Assembly: GCA_032622095.1 (NCBI GenBank)
Contig: CP136066.1
Coordinates: 167,908,664-167,972,663, forward strand
Length of the DNA stretch: 64,000 bases
Direction of reading: 5' to 3'
DNA from: Siphonodentalium dalli
Taxonomy: Eukaryota; Mollusca; Scaphopoda; Gadilida; Siphonodentaliidae
The notes under the pieces are model-generated. The model was given only the letters and a program-made list of their open reading frames with translations, did no database searches and was not told the DNA's origin. Both the position numbers and the translations under genes were made by a program. This document shows, piece by piece, positions 22,620-35,209 of the stretch (position 1 is the stretch's first letter; each line of letters begins with the position of its first letter).

Positions 22620-23565
22620 CTCAAGGCCTTGTCACAGAACCTCAATGTTCGCGAAACTTGAAGCCAACTCGATTTGGCGGGCAATGAAGCCAGGGAACAG
22701 CTTTTGTATATCTAAGCAAGGAAGAGTCAGTATGGAACTACAGTCTATTTGAAAAGCCGACGAAAATCCTAACTGAATAATCAGCCAATCACAGTTTTCC
22801 AACAATAGTTGTGTGTGTCAATGCCTGGGATGATTGTCAACATATGTCATTGACTTCTGATCTGAGAAGTGTCGAAATCGCGCGTACTCTGCGCCACTCT
22901 CTCATGAAATGGAGGGATTCCCATCAATACAGTCTTTATACAGAAACTGATTTTAAATCACAAATCTAGAGACCTACATCCGTTAGGATTTTCGTCAGCT
23001 TTTCAAAGTGACTCGGAACTACCATTCACCTCGTCTTCACTAAGAACTTGCTGGCAGAGAACGTTCGTTTGTGACTTATCGTAACGGCTTTTATTATTTA
23101 TTGCATTTTCCGTCCACATGTAGGCGGCTTGATCTCCTTCAACAAACGCTCATTATTTCACTCGCATTGTGCACCTCTTGCAAATGCTCTCGTTTCTTTA
23201 AAAAGTGCCACGCCTAAAGATAAAAAGACACACATCTGCATGTTGTTCATGAGCACATATGCTATGCCTAAAATCCGACCTTTTTACATAGGAAACACCT
23301 ATTTGATAGGTATGCAGTGCGCGGTGTGTAGGCGGATATTCTAATGGCTGGCATGTGGCCAGCTGAGCTAAGAGAACTAATGCAAATCATGCTCGTCTGC
23401 ATCTCGAGGGAGTCTTTTACATGGTTTGTTCTGATTTGGCGCGCTGTACGAGAAGTTTCTATCTTGTTTTATGTATAGTTAACGTTGCATAAATATCGCG
23501 TGTTGCGTTTGCAACTGATGTACCTGCACCGTGTTACAATAAACAAAGCAGATCAGAACATTCAC
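22620..23565 (+). other. Probable 3' UTR of the claudin-like gene
   Basis: It is unbroken, non-repetitive sequence after the TAA, of more balanced composition than its surroundings and free of the mobile elements that fill the introns. It ends just beyond a polyadenylation hexamer at 23538-23543. The extent is inferred; transcript data would fix it. Confidence 0.45.
23538..23543 (+). promoter_or_regulatory. Candidate polyadenylation signal
   Basis: The canonical AATAAA hexamer lies about 920 bp after the claudin-like stop codon, in 'gttacaataaacaaag'. It is the first canonical plus-strand hexamer I noticed after the stop. Confidence 0.4.
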
Positions 23566-23569
23566 ATAC

Positions 23570-24930
23570 ACACCATTTATATTTGCGTGGTTCTTATTCA
23601 GTCTACAGCATGCATGTGTGCCATCCTGCAGCAACTTATCAAAGTCTCGCTATAATTATCGTTTATGTGTGGGTTTAGTTCCTAGCAGGGTTGGCGCAGG
23701 ACTAAATTTTGTCTTGCCAATTTTTTTCCAACTGAATTGTTTTGTTGCCAAATTCCAAAAGGACTTGCCAAATTGAAATGATGGTCTAATTGGGAAAATA
23801 ATACATTTTTCATCTGTATTATATGATGCCCAACTTATGCCTGAAAATAAAATGTATACGCATATATACACGCAAACTAAATGTTTCGACATTGCTTTAA
23901 GTTAAGAAATTTAGTATAAGTATCTGCCATAAAAACGTACATATTATTTAGACTGTATCGGTGTATCCATGGTGTTTAACATCGGCGACGTAAAACGGCC
24001 GGGTGGTCATACCATTGATGCATTCTAATTTCCATGGTCTTATACTGTCAATATTCAAAGCTTTCAAACCAAAGTTGGAACTTATGTGTTACCTTGTAAG
24101 TCGCATGATATTTTCAGCATCAAGGATACATTCTGCTCTATAATCAGGCCCACTGCAAAAGCAACGAATTCGATGTTTGTGACCATGCTTTTGCTATCAA
24201 ATATTTGTAGGGAAAACTCCACATTCTACCCAGGTGGACACATTCACGCATGTGGACATGCCGTGTTCCCAATTGTTGTCTGTGCATCTGAATTGTTTTC
24301 AAATTTCAATTGTTAAATCATTTTTATAACTATCATTCTTTTGTTAATCTTTTCTCATATTCTGTTCTGTATATATTATATTGCTTTGCGTTGACTTTGC
24401 CCAGTATACACATGCCGTTAACGAATCACTAGGGACACATAGCAAACCGATGTCAACATCATTATGTGTGGAACAAATTGCAGTCATTATAGACCACCGG
24501 GTACATACACCGATATCCCGAAAATAGGAGATACAAAAATAATTTTTGAAACACTTCCAGAGTTGTGCCAAACTGAGGACTGACAGGGTCCATCGAAATT
24601 TTTATAGCGCGCTTATATGTACCACAGAAACAACGATGTTACCATGTCGGCATCTACCGTCATGTCAAATAGGAAACGATCTGGCTTGCAGAAATCTAAT
24701 GAAAATGTGTTCCTATATTTCGATAATCCATTGTTTTTCAACCAGGATGCGGTAGCGTTGAACAAAATAGTCTGAAGTAAAAGGCTATAACTATAATAGT
24801 TGAATTCGGGATGTGCCTGACCTGATAGCGAACAGAAATGTCTACGTATTCACTATTTGCATGATGCTAAATTGGGGAATCTCCTATTTTCAATCATCAG
24901 TGTGTGTTCTCTTCAGCGGGACGTTCCTCG
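23570..24930. other. Intergenic sequence, nothing recognised
   Basis: No supported exon, RNA gene or named repeat. Open frames of 70-78 codons on both strands show no recognisable domain. Confidence 0.5.
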
Positions 24931-25448
24931 TCGATAGTCCAGGGGTGGGCAATTACATGGCCATTGAAATTAATTAAAGTTACTTTGCACATTTTCAAAT
25001 ACAATTATAATTACATGGAAAACGCAAAGTAAATAATTACATTTACAATTATTTGGCATATTGTCAATTATTATTACATGGAATTGAGAATGCAATTTTA
25101 TAGATGATATTCATATATGGAAAATACCAGAAATGTTAACTATATGCATGCATAAAACAGTAAATCACTGTTCTCCATATGTTCGCATGATAAAATAAGT
25201 GAAAAATAATTCATTTAACAGTGTTATGAATATAAGACATTGACTTGGTCGGCAAATTGATTAGGCGACATGCGTAGCTTAATAGGTTATGGGTCTGATA
25301 AAAAATTAACCATCACTGATTAGCTGACATTGGACAATTGGAATCCAATCAGTAATATTCTGACTATTAGTACACAATTCCTTTGAGTGTGAGTATCAAC
25401 TAGATATCCGCATTATGGCAATTTCAGTACATGTAAATGAAAAGTAAT

Positions 25449-25674
25449 TAACCCTTTGAGTGCCAGGGGCCGATCTCATCGGCCCTAAACCTACAAAATA
25501 AGTCTGTTAACGAATATAAGAATAAATTATTAAAATTGTAAAAAACAATTGTTAGGCCAATGCATTCTCTTATATATGCGAGGCGACCTATGGTCGACTC
25601 GCATATATAAGAGAATGCATTGGCACAGGGTATATGGGTTGATACAAAAATCGACCTGGCACTCAAAGGGTTAA
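25449..25674. mobile_element. piggyBac-like MITE with TTAA duplication
   Basis: TTAA at 25449-25452 and 25671-25674 flank inverted ends 'ccctttgagtgccagg' and 'cctggcactcaaaggg', which are perfectly complementary. The CCCTTT-type terminus plus TTAA is the piggyBac signature. The body carries one 69-bp palindrome (25556-25624). It is inserted in the hAT-like element at 24939-25789. Confidence 0.85.
25556..25624. repeat. 69-bp palindrome, copy 4
   Basis: It matches copy 3 base for base by eye, with one mismatch between its arms. It is the only copy found inside a MITE with both ends intact, so it identifies the likely parent element. Confidence 0.9.
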
Positions 25675-25799
25675 AAATGTAATTGAATTAATGGATTTTT
25701 TCAAAGTAATTAATTACTTTCAATTACTTTAGAAAAAGTTATCTATTACTGTCATTTACAATTATAAATGCCAATTACCCCATCCCTGGTTGATAATGT

Positions 25800-27110
25800 A
25801 TAAAGGGACGTCTCTGCAAAACCAGACTTAGAAAAATACAACATATAATTGGTGTGTGAGTTTGTGAACCGAGATGCTCTAGAAAGCGTTCAGACATAAG
25901 TGTTTACGAATATCTGTAATGTATTTGTAGAATAAACTGGTTTGATAAAATGATATTCCTTTACTCACGCCCCACGTGGTTTCCTTGGTAAGTAACAACA
26001 CTGTTTAGTATGTCATTCAGTTGTATGCAGGTGGCTCTAAAATTGACAGCCTGCAACCGACGACATACCAATACGACTACATGTATTCCATTACAATATC
26101 ACAATATGTGTTGCCTGTTTTCCTGCTTCGATTGAGCAATCTTCTGGTGTCGAATCGAGAAAAATAGAAAACAAAAGTAGTTTCTTTGACCGTTACTGGA
26201 GCCCAAAATATTAAGGAAAGTAGAGCTGGCTGTCCATTGTAGCACAGCGTGGGGCTGAATTCGTCATGTTCCAATGTTATCGTGCAAAAAGACAACATGA
26301 TCTCCCAAAGGTGAACAAATAACCCAGCATCTCAAAATCTCACCAAAAACGCAATTTAGATTATTTGCCTGCTAATAATTATAATAACAAGTATTCGTTT
26401 TTTTTATCGGAGTGGAATTTCAACGGAATTAAATGGGCATTCCGTTCGCTTTAAATTAAACAAGCACTGCAGTACCATATCCTTGAATTGACTTTGAGAT
26501 TCTAAGTAATTTTTGGCTCATTTTGGGAGATACTGTGTGTCTTTTTGCACATTTATGAGATCCTGGTTTATCGTTTTGCACGTCAACATGCGACAGTAAC
26601 CAATTCAGCACATAGTGGCGGCAGCCCCACAATTGTTCAAGGACACGCAAAGTTAAGATTTCAATTAAAGAACCACATAGAAATGAGTCGCTAAATTTAG
26701 AAGTACGCGTCATTACGACACAGTTCTTTAAAGATGTCCTCATCCTATTTGCAACAAATAAGTGAATTTTCCGCTCAATAGCCAAATGAAACTAAAATTG
26801 ACTAACATAAAAAATACAAATTACACACACACATGATAATTCATATGTATAACATCGTTTCACTTATAACGATATACTAATCTTGAGTGTGACCATAATG
26901 GTGATTATTTCACTTTATTGGAGGGGTTGGTTCATCTCGTGGGTCGGTTTCAATCACTGCAATTAGCATTACATACCCCAGAAAGAATTCACAACACCCA
27001 ACACAGGTGCAACTCCAGGCATATGCCACCGACGCTCAGTTTAGAGAGTGCAATGAATGGAATATTTTTTATTTATTTTCTAAATCCAAGAAGTGGGCAC
27101 CCTTTCCCCT
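25800..27110. other. Intergenic sequence, one shared repeat
   Basis: No supported gene. The stretch 26825-26960 ('cacttataacgatatact', 'ggttcatctcgtgggtcgg') is related to 35435-35590, a diverged dispersed repeat. Confidence 0.5.
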
Positions 27111-27114
27111 TAAC

Positions 27115-27710
27115 CTGTGCTAGCAATACACCAAAGCACAACCAAATCCAAATCAAACAAGGGCTGTAACTCTGGTAAAAATAAATGGACGAAACCTGTA
27201 GTACGTCAGTATCCTTCATCCGAGCTGTGCTATCAACATACAAAAGCACAACTGAATAAGAAGATCCTTGCCCGAGTTACAAGCTGAACAGTTTTCTCGG
27301 ACACAAAATTCACAAATTTCCAAGTAAAACAAATAATAGACGAAACCCGTTGTATGTGGATATCCTTTCCCCCAACATGTGCTATCACCATGCCAAAAGG
27401 ACAACGAAGTCCAATAATATAGACATCCACAGCATAGTTTGTTATGGACACGTTGACGCTTTTTACAATAAGTCCAGCAAAGGGCCACAACTCTGGGGAA
27501 AAAAGTGCGGACAAAACCTGAACTATGTGGAGATCCTATCCACAATGCTGCATGGTCTACCGGCATACCAAAGGACATCCAAATTGAACTATCGATAATT
27601 GAGCTGTGTTGTGATATGTTTGTTACGGACGGATGGACGAATGTCTCCACTATATACCCCCGAATCTCGGAGGGCCGGGGGCATAACAAAACAATGATAA
27701 TAGGCCTATA
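27115..27710. repeat. Degenerate tandem repeat of molluscan type
   Basis: Poorly conserved units of about 120-150 bp contain 'tgtgctatcaacataca', 'ggacgaaaccygt'-like and 'atccttcccccaacatgtgc'-like motifs. The array ends in 'gttacggacggatggacg' and 'gccgggggcataaca', which I recall as a common end of such repeats in molluscs. Open frames on both strands, up to 165 codons, follow the repeat and are not supported as genes. Confidence 0.5.
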
Positions 27711-27714
27711 CATG

Positions 27715-28730
27715 TAACATTTCTAGGTATGTTCGCTGTGTGGGAGAGGGTACCGGAAAATGAGTCAGCACTTGTCCTGCAATCCTATTGTCCGTATACA
27801 AGTGTATGTGTTATATACCATGATTGTGTTACAACAATTAAACAAATAAATATGTTTAAACAATGTTCGCTGTTTGATGAGGAGGCGACAAACGTCTTTC
27901 TCATATCGATAATCTTTTTCAAAATCGGTATCATATCATCCCATGAATGGGCTCATGTTCGATCTCATTTTTTTTCGGAATATAAAATCGGATGGGACAT
28001 CTTTAACTGTCTATGCTCAGTGACAGAACACATTACAACACATTATAACACATTATAACACGCCTACAACGGACCGGAACAAATAGGTGAGGTATCACAA
28101 CTTGCCCCCTGAATACTGGACAACAGAGGGTGGTGAATCCTGCGTACCAGTTAAGAACATATGGAGTACATACTTAGTAGTTTGACACTAACATCAGTGT
28201 TCACCCTTTTGCTGAAATAGTATCCATAACTTCAACATCATATCAAGAGGTATCAGACTGAATTACATCAAAATATGACATATCGGCAAGAAAATAATCA
28301 AAATTTGTGTACGTATGATATAAAGCTGCATACCAGACTTTGTGTTGAATCCTGAATACTTGTTAAATTGGACATATGAATTACCAGTACCAGTTAACAG
28401 GGGGTATGAAACCTGCGTACCACTCGAAAACCTCCTGAAGCCGGTCTAACAGAGTATCACCCTCTCTATCCCCAGTGACACGACACACTAAACGTCCCGC
28501 GCCAACAACGAACCAGATCAAATAGATGTGATGGTGTCTATAGATAGAAAGACAGATGCATGCGCGTGTGGGCAGGAAAAACGATTTCCCACAAGATTTA
28601 CCTTTAATGACATTCCCACCTTGTTAATGTGGCATGCCGGCGGTATACAAAAAAACGCAGGGTAGTCAACTCGGAATTTCATGAGTAATCAAAAGCTGTG
28701 TTCGGTGGAGAGTATCACAAATAGCTTTAC
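27715..28730. other. Intergenic sequence, nothing recognised
   Basis: A 109-codon frame at 27729-28058 has no domain that I recognise and no splice or promoter context. A short (ACATTATAAC)n stretch lies at 28030-28065. Confidence 0.45.
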
Positions 28731-28733
28731 GGC

Positions 28734-28905
28734 AACCACACCATTCAATGCCCCCATAACGGTCACATATCCCAACAACCACACCATTCAATGCCCCCAT
28801 AACGGTCACATATCCCAACAACCACACCATTCAATGCCCCCATAACGGTCACATATCCCAACAACCACACCATTCAATGCCCCCATAACGGTCACATATC
28901 CCAAC
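28734..28905. repeat. Perfect 4 x 43-bp tandem repeat
   Basis: Four consecutive 43-bp units, each starting 'aaccacaccattcaatgccc' and ending 'acatatcccaac', show no differences by eye. The identity implies recent expansion or an assembly effect. Confidence 0.9.
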
Positions 28906-29081
28906 AGCCAACATGGGTTCAGAAATTTGACATGAAACGATAAGAGTCTTCTAAATCAGGCAATTGGGGACGATTAGACTTATGATTAGTCACGCTTGGT
29001 CGAGTACCGGTACCACGCATAATCTGCCTTTTATAACAAATGTCAAAATTGAGAGATGAACCACTTCGAGGTGTTCATATA

Positions 29082-29304
29082 CAGTAATGCCCTAAATAAT
29101 CAACTCCTTAACCACAGCAGAATTATGGGTAATTTTTGAGGATTTAGTCGGAAATATGGCTTGTTACCATTCATCGGAAAGCTCTCACTGTCAGTCACTG
29201 AGAGCTTTCCGATGAATGGTCACAAGTCATATTTCCGACTAAATCCTGAAACATTACCCATAATTCTGCTGTGGTTAAGGAGTCAATTATTTAGGGCATT
29301 ACTG
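29082..29304. mobile_element. TA-type foldback MITE, copy 1
   Basis: Arms of about 106 bp (29082-29187 and 29200-29304) pair across a 12-nt loop; the ends are 'cagtaatgccc' and 'gggcattactg'. TA precedes the left end; the right flank is TC, a decayed TA. A mariner-like target site and termini. The whole unit would fold into one long hairpin. Confidence 0.85.
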
Positions 29305-30179
29305 TCCCCAAGCTAAACGGGCATGGCTCAGATGAACGGCTCATGAACCTCAACATTATATTTACTGTCATACACGCATTCGCGCTGTGGAACATGCATG
29401 AAAGACGTCGGTTGGTCGACATTACGTCACGTGACGTCGCACGTAGATCCATACTTCCTTCCATATTGTGTAGACGCAACTGGCAACGAGGAACGAGAAT
29501 AATATTGTAAATGGGCGCTAAATGTTCTTTTAATCCGCCAGTTGACTCGGTTGAGTTCCACACAAATTGTAAGACCAACTTACATCCACACTCTATACAG
29601 GGAACGCCAAAAAATCAACATCCATTTCTTAAATGTCTGCGTAATTTGGAAGATGGCATGAGACAGATCGAAAAAAGCAGGAAATATCGATATACATACT
29701 AATTATATACTCTGAAAGTTGGATATTCTAGAATTCATGTCATCAACAGAAATGAGACCAACGATTTGTATTGTCAAATCAGACCACGGGTACGTTAACA
29801 CAGTCGCAAATTTGCAGGCATTTCGTTATAGCTAAGCTGCAATATATGCTCATGATCAGACAATCAATACTGATAGTAGTAGCAGTCTGGGAGGTGACAT
29901 CTTTGCGGTAAAACAAGTGATAAAAACTAAAATCTGTGAAAAATGGCGGAGACTCTGGATGGAACAATTCTGGAAAAGCTTATTACACTCGTGACACGTA
30001 TCCCACAATAAACATGAAATTGTGTGGATATATAAATACAGCTTTCAATAAACAAGATGAAACAAACATTATTCGTTTGATCACAGGACACAATAACAGA
30101 GCAGCAGATAAAATTAATGACATTACACATACCAATCCAAAGTCTGTGTTATGTGCTAACTGTGACACTCCAGAAACTA

Positions 30180-30391
30180 CAGTAATGCCCTAAATAATCG
30201 ACTCCTTAACCACAGCAGAATTATGTGTAATTTTTCAGGATTTAGTCGGAACTATGGCTTGTTACCATTCATCGGAAAGCACTAACTAAGAGCTTTCTAT
30301 GAATGGCAACAAGCCATATTTCCGATTAAATCCTGAACAATTACCAATAAATCTGCTGTGGTTAAGGAGTCGATTATGTAGGGCATGACTA
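30180..30391. mobile_element. TA-type foldback MITE, copy 2
   Basis: Same family as 29082-29304, in the same orientation, 1.1 kb away. TA lies at 30178-30179 and 30392-30393. The arms are more diverged than in copy 1, and the loop region is shortened. Confidence 0.8.
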
Positions 30392-30471
30392 TACACATCA
30401 CTTTTAATTAGAACGTGACGCTTATACGTCACAGCGAACAATATGACTTCAAATTGTGAAAGCAATCTGAA

Positions 30472-30887
30472 GGGTACGTTCATACACTCGCAAATTTGCC
30501 AGGCATTATTTTGCAGGCATTTCAGTAAAGAAAGATACAATACGCCAGGAACCTAATGCGACAATGCTTATAAAATGCATCTGTACTACAGCCAACTACA
30601 TGAGAAGTAAAAACTATGCAGTTACACTAGTCGCAATGCTGTCGAAATTTGCCAGTAAATTGCATGAAATGATCTCGCAATTTTTTTTTTATATAATTTA
30701 AGGCAATATGTTAGAAGCATCGTTACATGTGGAACTATCGAAATTTTACTTCCCGTGTCGTTTTCTTTGGTGAAAATACATTTTATATTCATCTTTCCGT
30801 ACATATTCTGGCACCATTGGGTTTTCTATGAGAAAATGCCTACAAAAAATGCCGTGCAAACTTGCCAGTGTATATATGAACGTACCC
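30472..30887. mobile_element. TTA-type MITE, copy 1
   Basis: Ends 'gggtacgttcatacac' and 'tatgaacgtaccc' are inverted, and the interior is colinear with 34788-35200 ('ccgtgcaaacttgccag', 'ggttttctatga'). Flanks are GAA and TAA, imperfect. The termini plus TTA flanks in the second copy suggest PIF/Harbinger-type mobilisation; this is inference. Confidence 0.7.
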
Positions 30888-31223
30888 TAACAGAAAGTGA
30901 AAACTCTTATGATGACACTAATAAATTGTTTTCCTACCTCTCTTACCCCATTGACATTGATATGAAATTATACTTCTCGAAGATATATGCCATATGAACA
31001 AACCAGCAGAAAAACAAACACACCATGCAATGTACACATATAATTCGTTCACATGTCGTTATTTCTAATTTCTTGATACTTTCGTCACATTAAATCCAAT
31101 ATTGAAAAATATAATTTCACATAGAAGACTGCCATCTTGCAGCGTCATCAACCCACATACGTTATACACCAGCGAACATTCTCAAAAGAAGAAAACCACA
31201 AGTATAATATATTTGTCAACCGC

Positions 31224-31715
31224 ACAATGTCAGAAATGGTAACCCTCGGTGGGCTGCAGAACGAAACATGTCTATCAAAGTTGAAATATAAGACTTACAA
31301 ATTATCTTTTTCATTTCTTTTATCATATATTATATACCCATGTTTGTAATTATATAATATAAAATATATTGGTTTCGCGAATGACCAACGTAGAATTCCG
31401 TTAAAATAACGATAACAACCAGCACATAATTAAAGAACCGGCGGCCGTCTCCGACCACAACCCCCGGTGGGCTGCAGAACGAAAAATGTCTATCAAAGTT
31501 GAAATATAAGATTGACATAATAATGTAAACGACAATAAACGAAATTGAAATCCTAACTACACCTTTTACCGGACTCGGCCTCCTGGTCGCGCAGTTCGAC
31601 TTTTAAATCCGTCCAAAAAATTCTCATTTTTCTATAAATAAAACCCCCAGCGTGAACTCCAGCGCCCAAGCGAAACAAGAATATGTACACCAGTATACAT
31701 GCGGCGTGCGTAACT
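31224..31715. repeat. Dispersed repeat, second copy of 18580-19062
   Basis: Colinear with the first copy in the same orientation, but 'gtgggctgcagaacgaaa' and 'aagttgaaatataaga' occur twice here, showing an internal duplication. Sequence after it is unrelated to that after copy 1. Confidence 0.75.
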
Positions 31716-31719
31716 AAGG

Positions 31720-32690
31720 AATATATATGTTAAATTGGTCAACCATTCACAATACAGATTAGTTTGTTCAAGTTCAAGGGCATTTACCCTGAGTATAAAT
31801 GCGAGGAATAGGAGTGTGCACGGATCCCATTGAGATATTGACAACGAAACAAAGGAGGGATGATAATTCCTCTCCGTAATATTGACTATGATGACCGTGT
31901 TTCAAAGCATATATCATAGTTTACATAGTACCTCAAAATATGCACTTTTCTCTATTAGTGATCTTGGCCTTTGTTCACTGTGTTGATTGGCTGAAAACTT
32001 AGGGATTAATAGGTAGAGTGTGATATTTCAAAGGTGACATGAAGCCTATTAGTATCAATTACATGCTTTATTTGCAAAACCGTAGTTATATGGTCATCAT
32101 AGCATTTTCCTGAGTATTTGACCTTTGACTTCTGCTTGACCTGTTTGACCTTGAAATTTGACCCCCCCCCCCATCCGGACAGCCCATCCAAAAATAATCT
32201 CCAATAACTAACTGAGCAACATATATGTAAAGTTTCATGCTTTAGTCACTAAATTAAAAAATCGTGCTAAATGCTATAGATGGTCTCTTAAGCGTTGGTT
32301 TGTGACTTTTGTATTGCCACACCACACGTACCATCAAAAAGTAGTATTTGAAATGTTGTTATATATAAACTAAATGTTGGTAAATGCAGACCGTAACTGT
32401 CTTGTATAAATTGTATCATATATCAAATTGAACGTGATGATGGCGCCATAATGGCTGATGGCGCATTACGATGGTGATTGATGTTATGACTAACACACTA
32501 GGGCCGGCGGAATATGAGACATTCGATAAAAAATAGCCAACATTATTACAATTTTTCCAATGACCTTGACCCTATCGATTGACATTGACCCTGTATGTCA
32601 TAATGCCCATGTCAATTTGATAAACCGTTGATTGCACAATAAGTTCACATCATTTATTGAAACACAATGCTCATTGGTTGCCAACGGTGG
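31720..32690. other. Intergenic sequence, nothing recognised
   Basis: AT-rich with a poly-C tract at 32162-32173. No supported coding exon. Confidence 0.5.
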
Positions 32691-32699
32691 CCTCTTTAA

Positions 32700-33270
32700 A
32701 ACCTTTCTCCAAATATTTGATGCCGTTGCCATGGAAACCAGATTTTATCCCGACACTGGAAACCCCCACCCCATCCAGGCACCCCCATCCAGAAAGTGTT
32801 CCCTATAAATAAACAACATCGATATCGAAAACCAGGTTTGTCTGATTATTGCTACCCAAGTTATGGCCCTTAATTTGTCTATGTTTTTAGCAATTTTATG
32901 ACTGATGGCGTGAAAACTTGATCAAACGTCAACCGGTTCCATACATATTGGGTATATGGATCTTCCACAACAATATTTCGATCGATTTCGAAAACCAGGT
33001 TTGTCTGATTTAGTTTTTATATGAGTTACGACCCTTAGTATGTCTATGTTTAACAATATTATATGACCGCTGGTGCGAAAACTTGAACAATCGTCAACCG
33101 ATTCCATTCATATTGGGAATATGGATCTTTCACAACAATACACGTACCTTGATTGAGTTAAAAACAAAGTAGATTTGTCCGATAGTTATGGCCCTTAGTT
33201 CTGAGATATGGTTCTTTAGTTCGTCCATTTTTAGTTTTTCTCGGTCGAACAGAAAAAACTCGAGCCATCG
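32700..33270. repeat. Degenerate tandem repeat ('ttatggcccttag')
   Basis: Units of roughly 130-170 bp contain 'cgaaaaccaggtttgtctg', 'agttatggcccttaatttg' and 'tcgtcaaccgattccat'. A single related unit occurs at 10600-10760. Such units are common in molluscan genomes from memory. No gene. Confidence 0.6.
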
Positions 33271-33484
33271 AACAGAAAAAACTCGACCCGAGCCATCTTT
33301 AATGCGCAACAATTGTTCAATGTTTTTAACTTCACTGGCACGACATCAAAAAGTTACCAGTTCTTGAACTGGTGGAGTATGATCTCTATATTCTGGCCTA
33401 GCCAGGTAAGTGGATCATTGGCTGATAGGAAATTCTGGATTATTTGGTGTCAAATGGGACCTTGGATATTTTTAACATATCCTC

Positions 33485-33946
33485 GTGCGACAGAATATTC
33501 ATCATTTCATCATCACTATCATCATCATCGTCGTCGTCGACAACAACACCCAACCCCATTATCAGCAGCAGAATATTCATCATCACTATCATCATCATCG
33601 TCGTCGACAACACCCAACCTCATTATCAGCAGCAGAATATTCATCATCACTATCATCATCATCGTCGTCGACAACACCCAACCTCATTATCAGCAGCAGA
33701 ATATTCATCATCACTATCATCATCATCGTCGTCGACAACACCCAACCTCATTATCAGCAGCAGAATATTCATCATCACTATCATCATCATCGTCGTCGAC
33801 AACACCCAACCTCATTATCAGCATCAGAATATTCATCATCACTATCATCATCATCGTCGTCGACAACACCCAACCTCATTATCAGCATCAGAATATTCAT
33901 CATTTCATCATTACTATCATCATCAACTACAACACAGAACCTCATT

Positions 33947-33986
<40 letters not shown>

Positions 33987-34050
33987 GGATTGTCATCGTC
34001 TCCGCTGCCATACTATATAGTCATGGTATTAGCAGCAGAATCTTCACAAT

Positions 34051-34087
<37 letters not shown>

Positions 34088-34590
34088 ACGACAACATACA
34101 ATCACATTATCATCATCACCATCATCATCACCATTTCATCATCATCGTCGACAATACACAACCTCATTATCAGCAGCAGAATATTCATCATTTCATCATC
34201 ACTATCATCATCATCGTCGTCAACAACACCCAACCTCATTATCATCATCAGCAGCAGAATATTCATCATTTCATCATCACTATCATCAGCATCGTCGTCG
34301 ACAACACACAAGCTCATTATCAGCAGCAGAATATTCGTCATTTCATCATCACTATCATCATCATCGTCGTCGTCGACAACAACACCCAACCCCATTATCA
34401 GCAGCAGAATATTCATCATCACTATCATCATCATCGTCGTCGACAACACCCAACCTCATTATCAGTAGCAGAATATTCATCATCACTATCATCATCATCG
34501 TCGTCGACAACACCCAACCTCATTATCAGCATCAGAATATTCATCATTTCATCATTACTATCATCATCAACTACAACACAGAACCTCATT

Positions 34591-34621
<31 letters not shown>

Positions 34622-34660
34622 GGATTGTCATCGTCTCCGCTGCCATACTATATAGTCATG
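33485..34660. repeat. TCATCA-type array with higher-order units
   Basis: Trinucleotide repeats (TCA/CGT) are organised into units of about 65-85 bp with 'gaatattcatcatcactatc', 'cgtcgtcgacaacaccc' and 'ctcattatcagcagcag'. A larger block is itself duplicated: 'catactatatagtcatgg' occurs at 34009 and 34643, 634 bp apart. The lack of stop codons leaves frames of 235-403 codons open in more than one frame at once, giving Ser- or His/Arg-rich translations. That is expected of the repeat and not evidence of a gene. Confidence 0.9.
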
Positions 34661-34787
34661 GTATTAATATTATTTATATATTATTTGTTTGCATTCGTCT
34701 CCACTATTTGCATCGTCGTTTATTTTATCAGCCATATCCGTTTAAAACAAACTTATATTGTGTACACATGAGCAGCACGGCCACTTA

Positions 34788-35200
34788 GGGTACGTTCATA
34801 CACTGGCAAGTTTGCACGGTATGATTGCAGGCATTTTGTCGTAGAAAACGATATGGTGCCATAATATGAACTGAATCAAGCACATAAAGCGCATCTGTAC
34901 CATTGGTAAATACGTGTGAAGTAAAATATATGTAGTTCCACCTGAAGCGATGCTACCGGAATTTGCCTGTAAATATCATGCAATTATCTAGCAAGAATAA
35001 ATAATGCAGGTATTTGAAGGCAAATTCCAGTTGCACCGTCACAAGTGGAGCTTTGTAAATTTTACTTCTCATGTCTTTCACTTTGGTAAAGATGCATGTT
35101 ATGTGCATCTTTCCGTTCATAGTCTGGCACCATGTGGTTTTCTATGACGAAATGCCCGCAAAAACATACCGTGCAAACTTGCCAGAGTATGAACGTACCC
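34788..35200. mobile_element. TTA-flanked MITE, copy 2
   Basis: TTA at 34785-34787 and 35201-35203 flank ends 'gggtacgttcatacac' and 'gtatgaacgtaccc'. Subterminal arms continue through 'ggcaagtttgcacggtatg' and its complement. A 99-codon frame on the minus strand is a shadow. Confidence 0.8.
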
Positions 35201-35209
35201 TTATGGGTC

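Larger units (their letters stand above)
24939..25789. mobile_element. hAT-like non-autonomous element
   Basis: The left end is 'ccaggggtgggcaattaca' and the right end 'tgccaattaccccatccctgg', nearly complementary. The CAGGGGTGGGCAA terminus is characteristic of many hAT elements. Flanks 'tcgatagt' and 'ttgataat' agree at 6 of 8 positions, a plausible decayed 8-bp target duplication. Subterminal 'aattacatttacaattat' motifs recur on both sides. No transposase. A piggyBac-like MITE has inserted at 25449-25674. Confidence 0.7.

Noticed and set aside
27216-27713. 165-codon minus-strand frame
   Set aside because: It follows a degenerate tandem repeat with open frames on both strands and no recognisable domain.
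33313-34655. Open frames of 235, 327 and 403 codons as a Ser/His-rich protein gene
   Set aside because: Several frames are open at once because the TCA/CGT repeat lacks stop codons; no splice, start or domain support.
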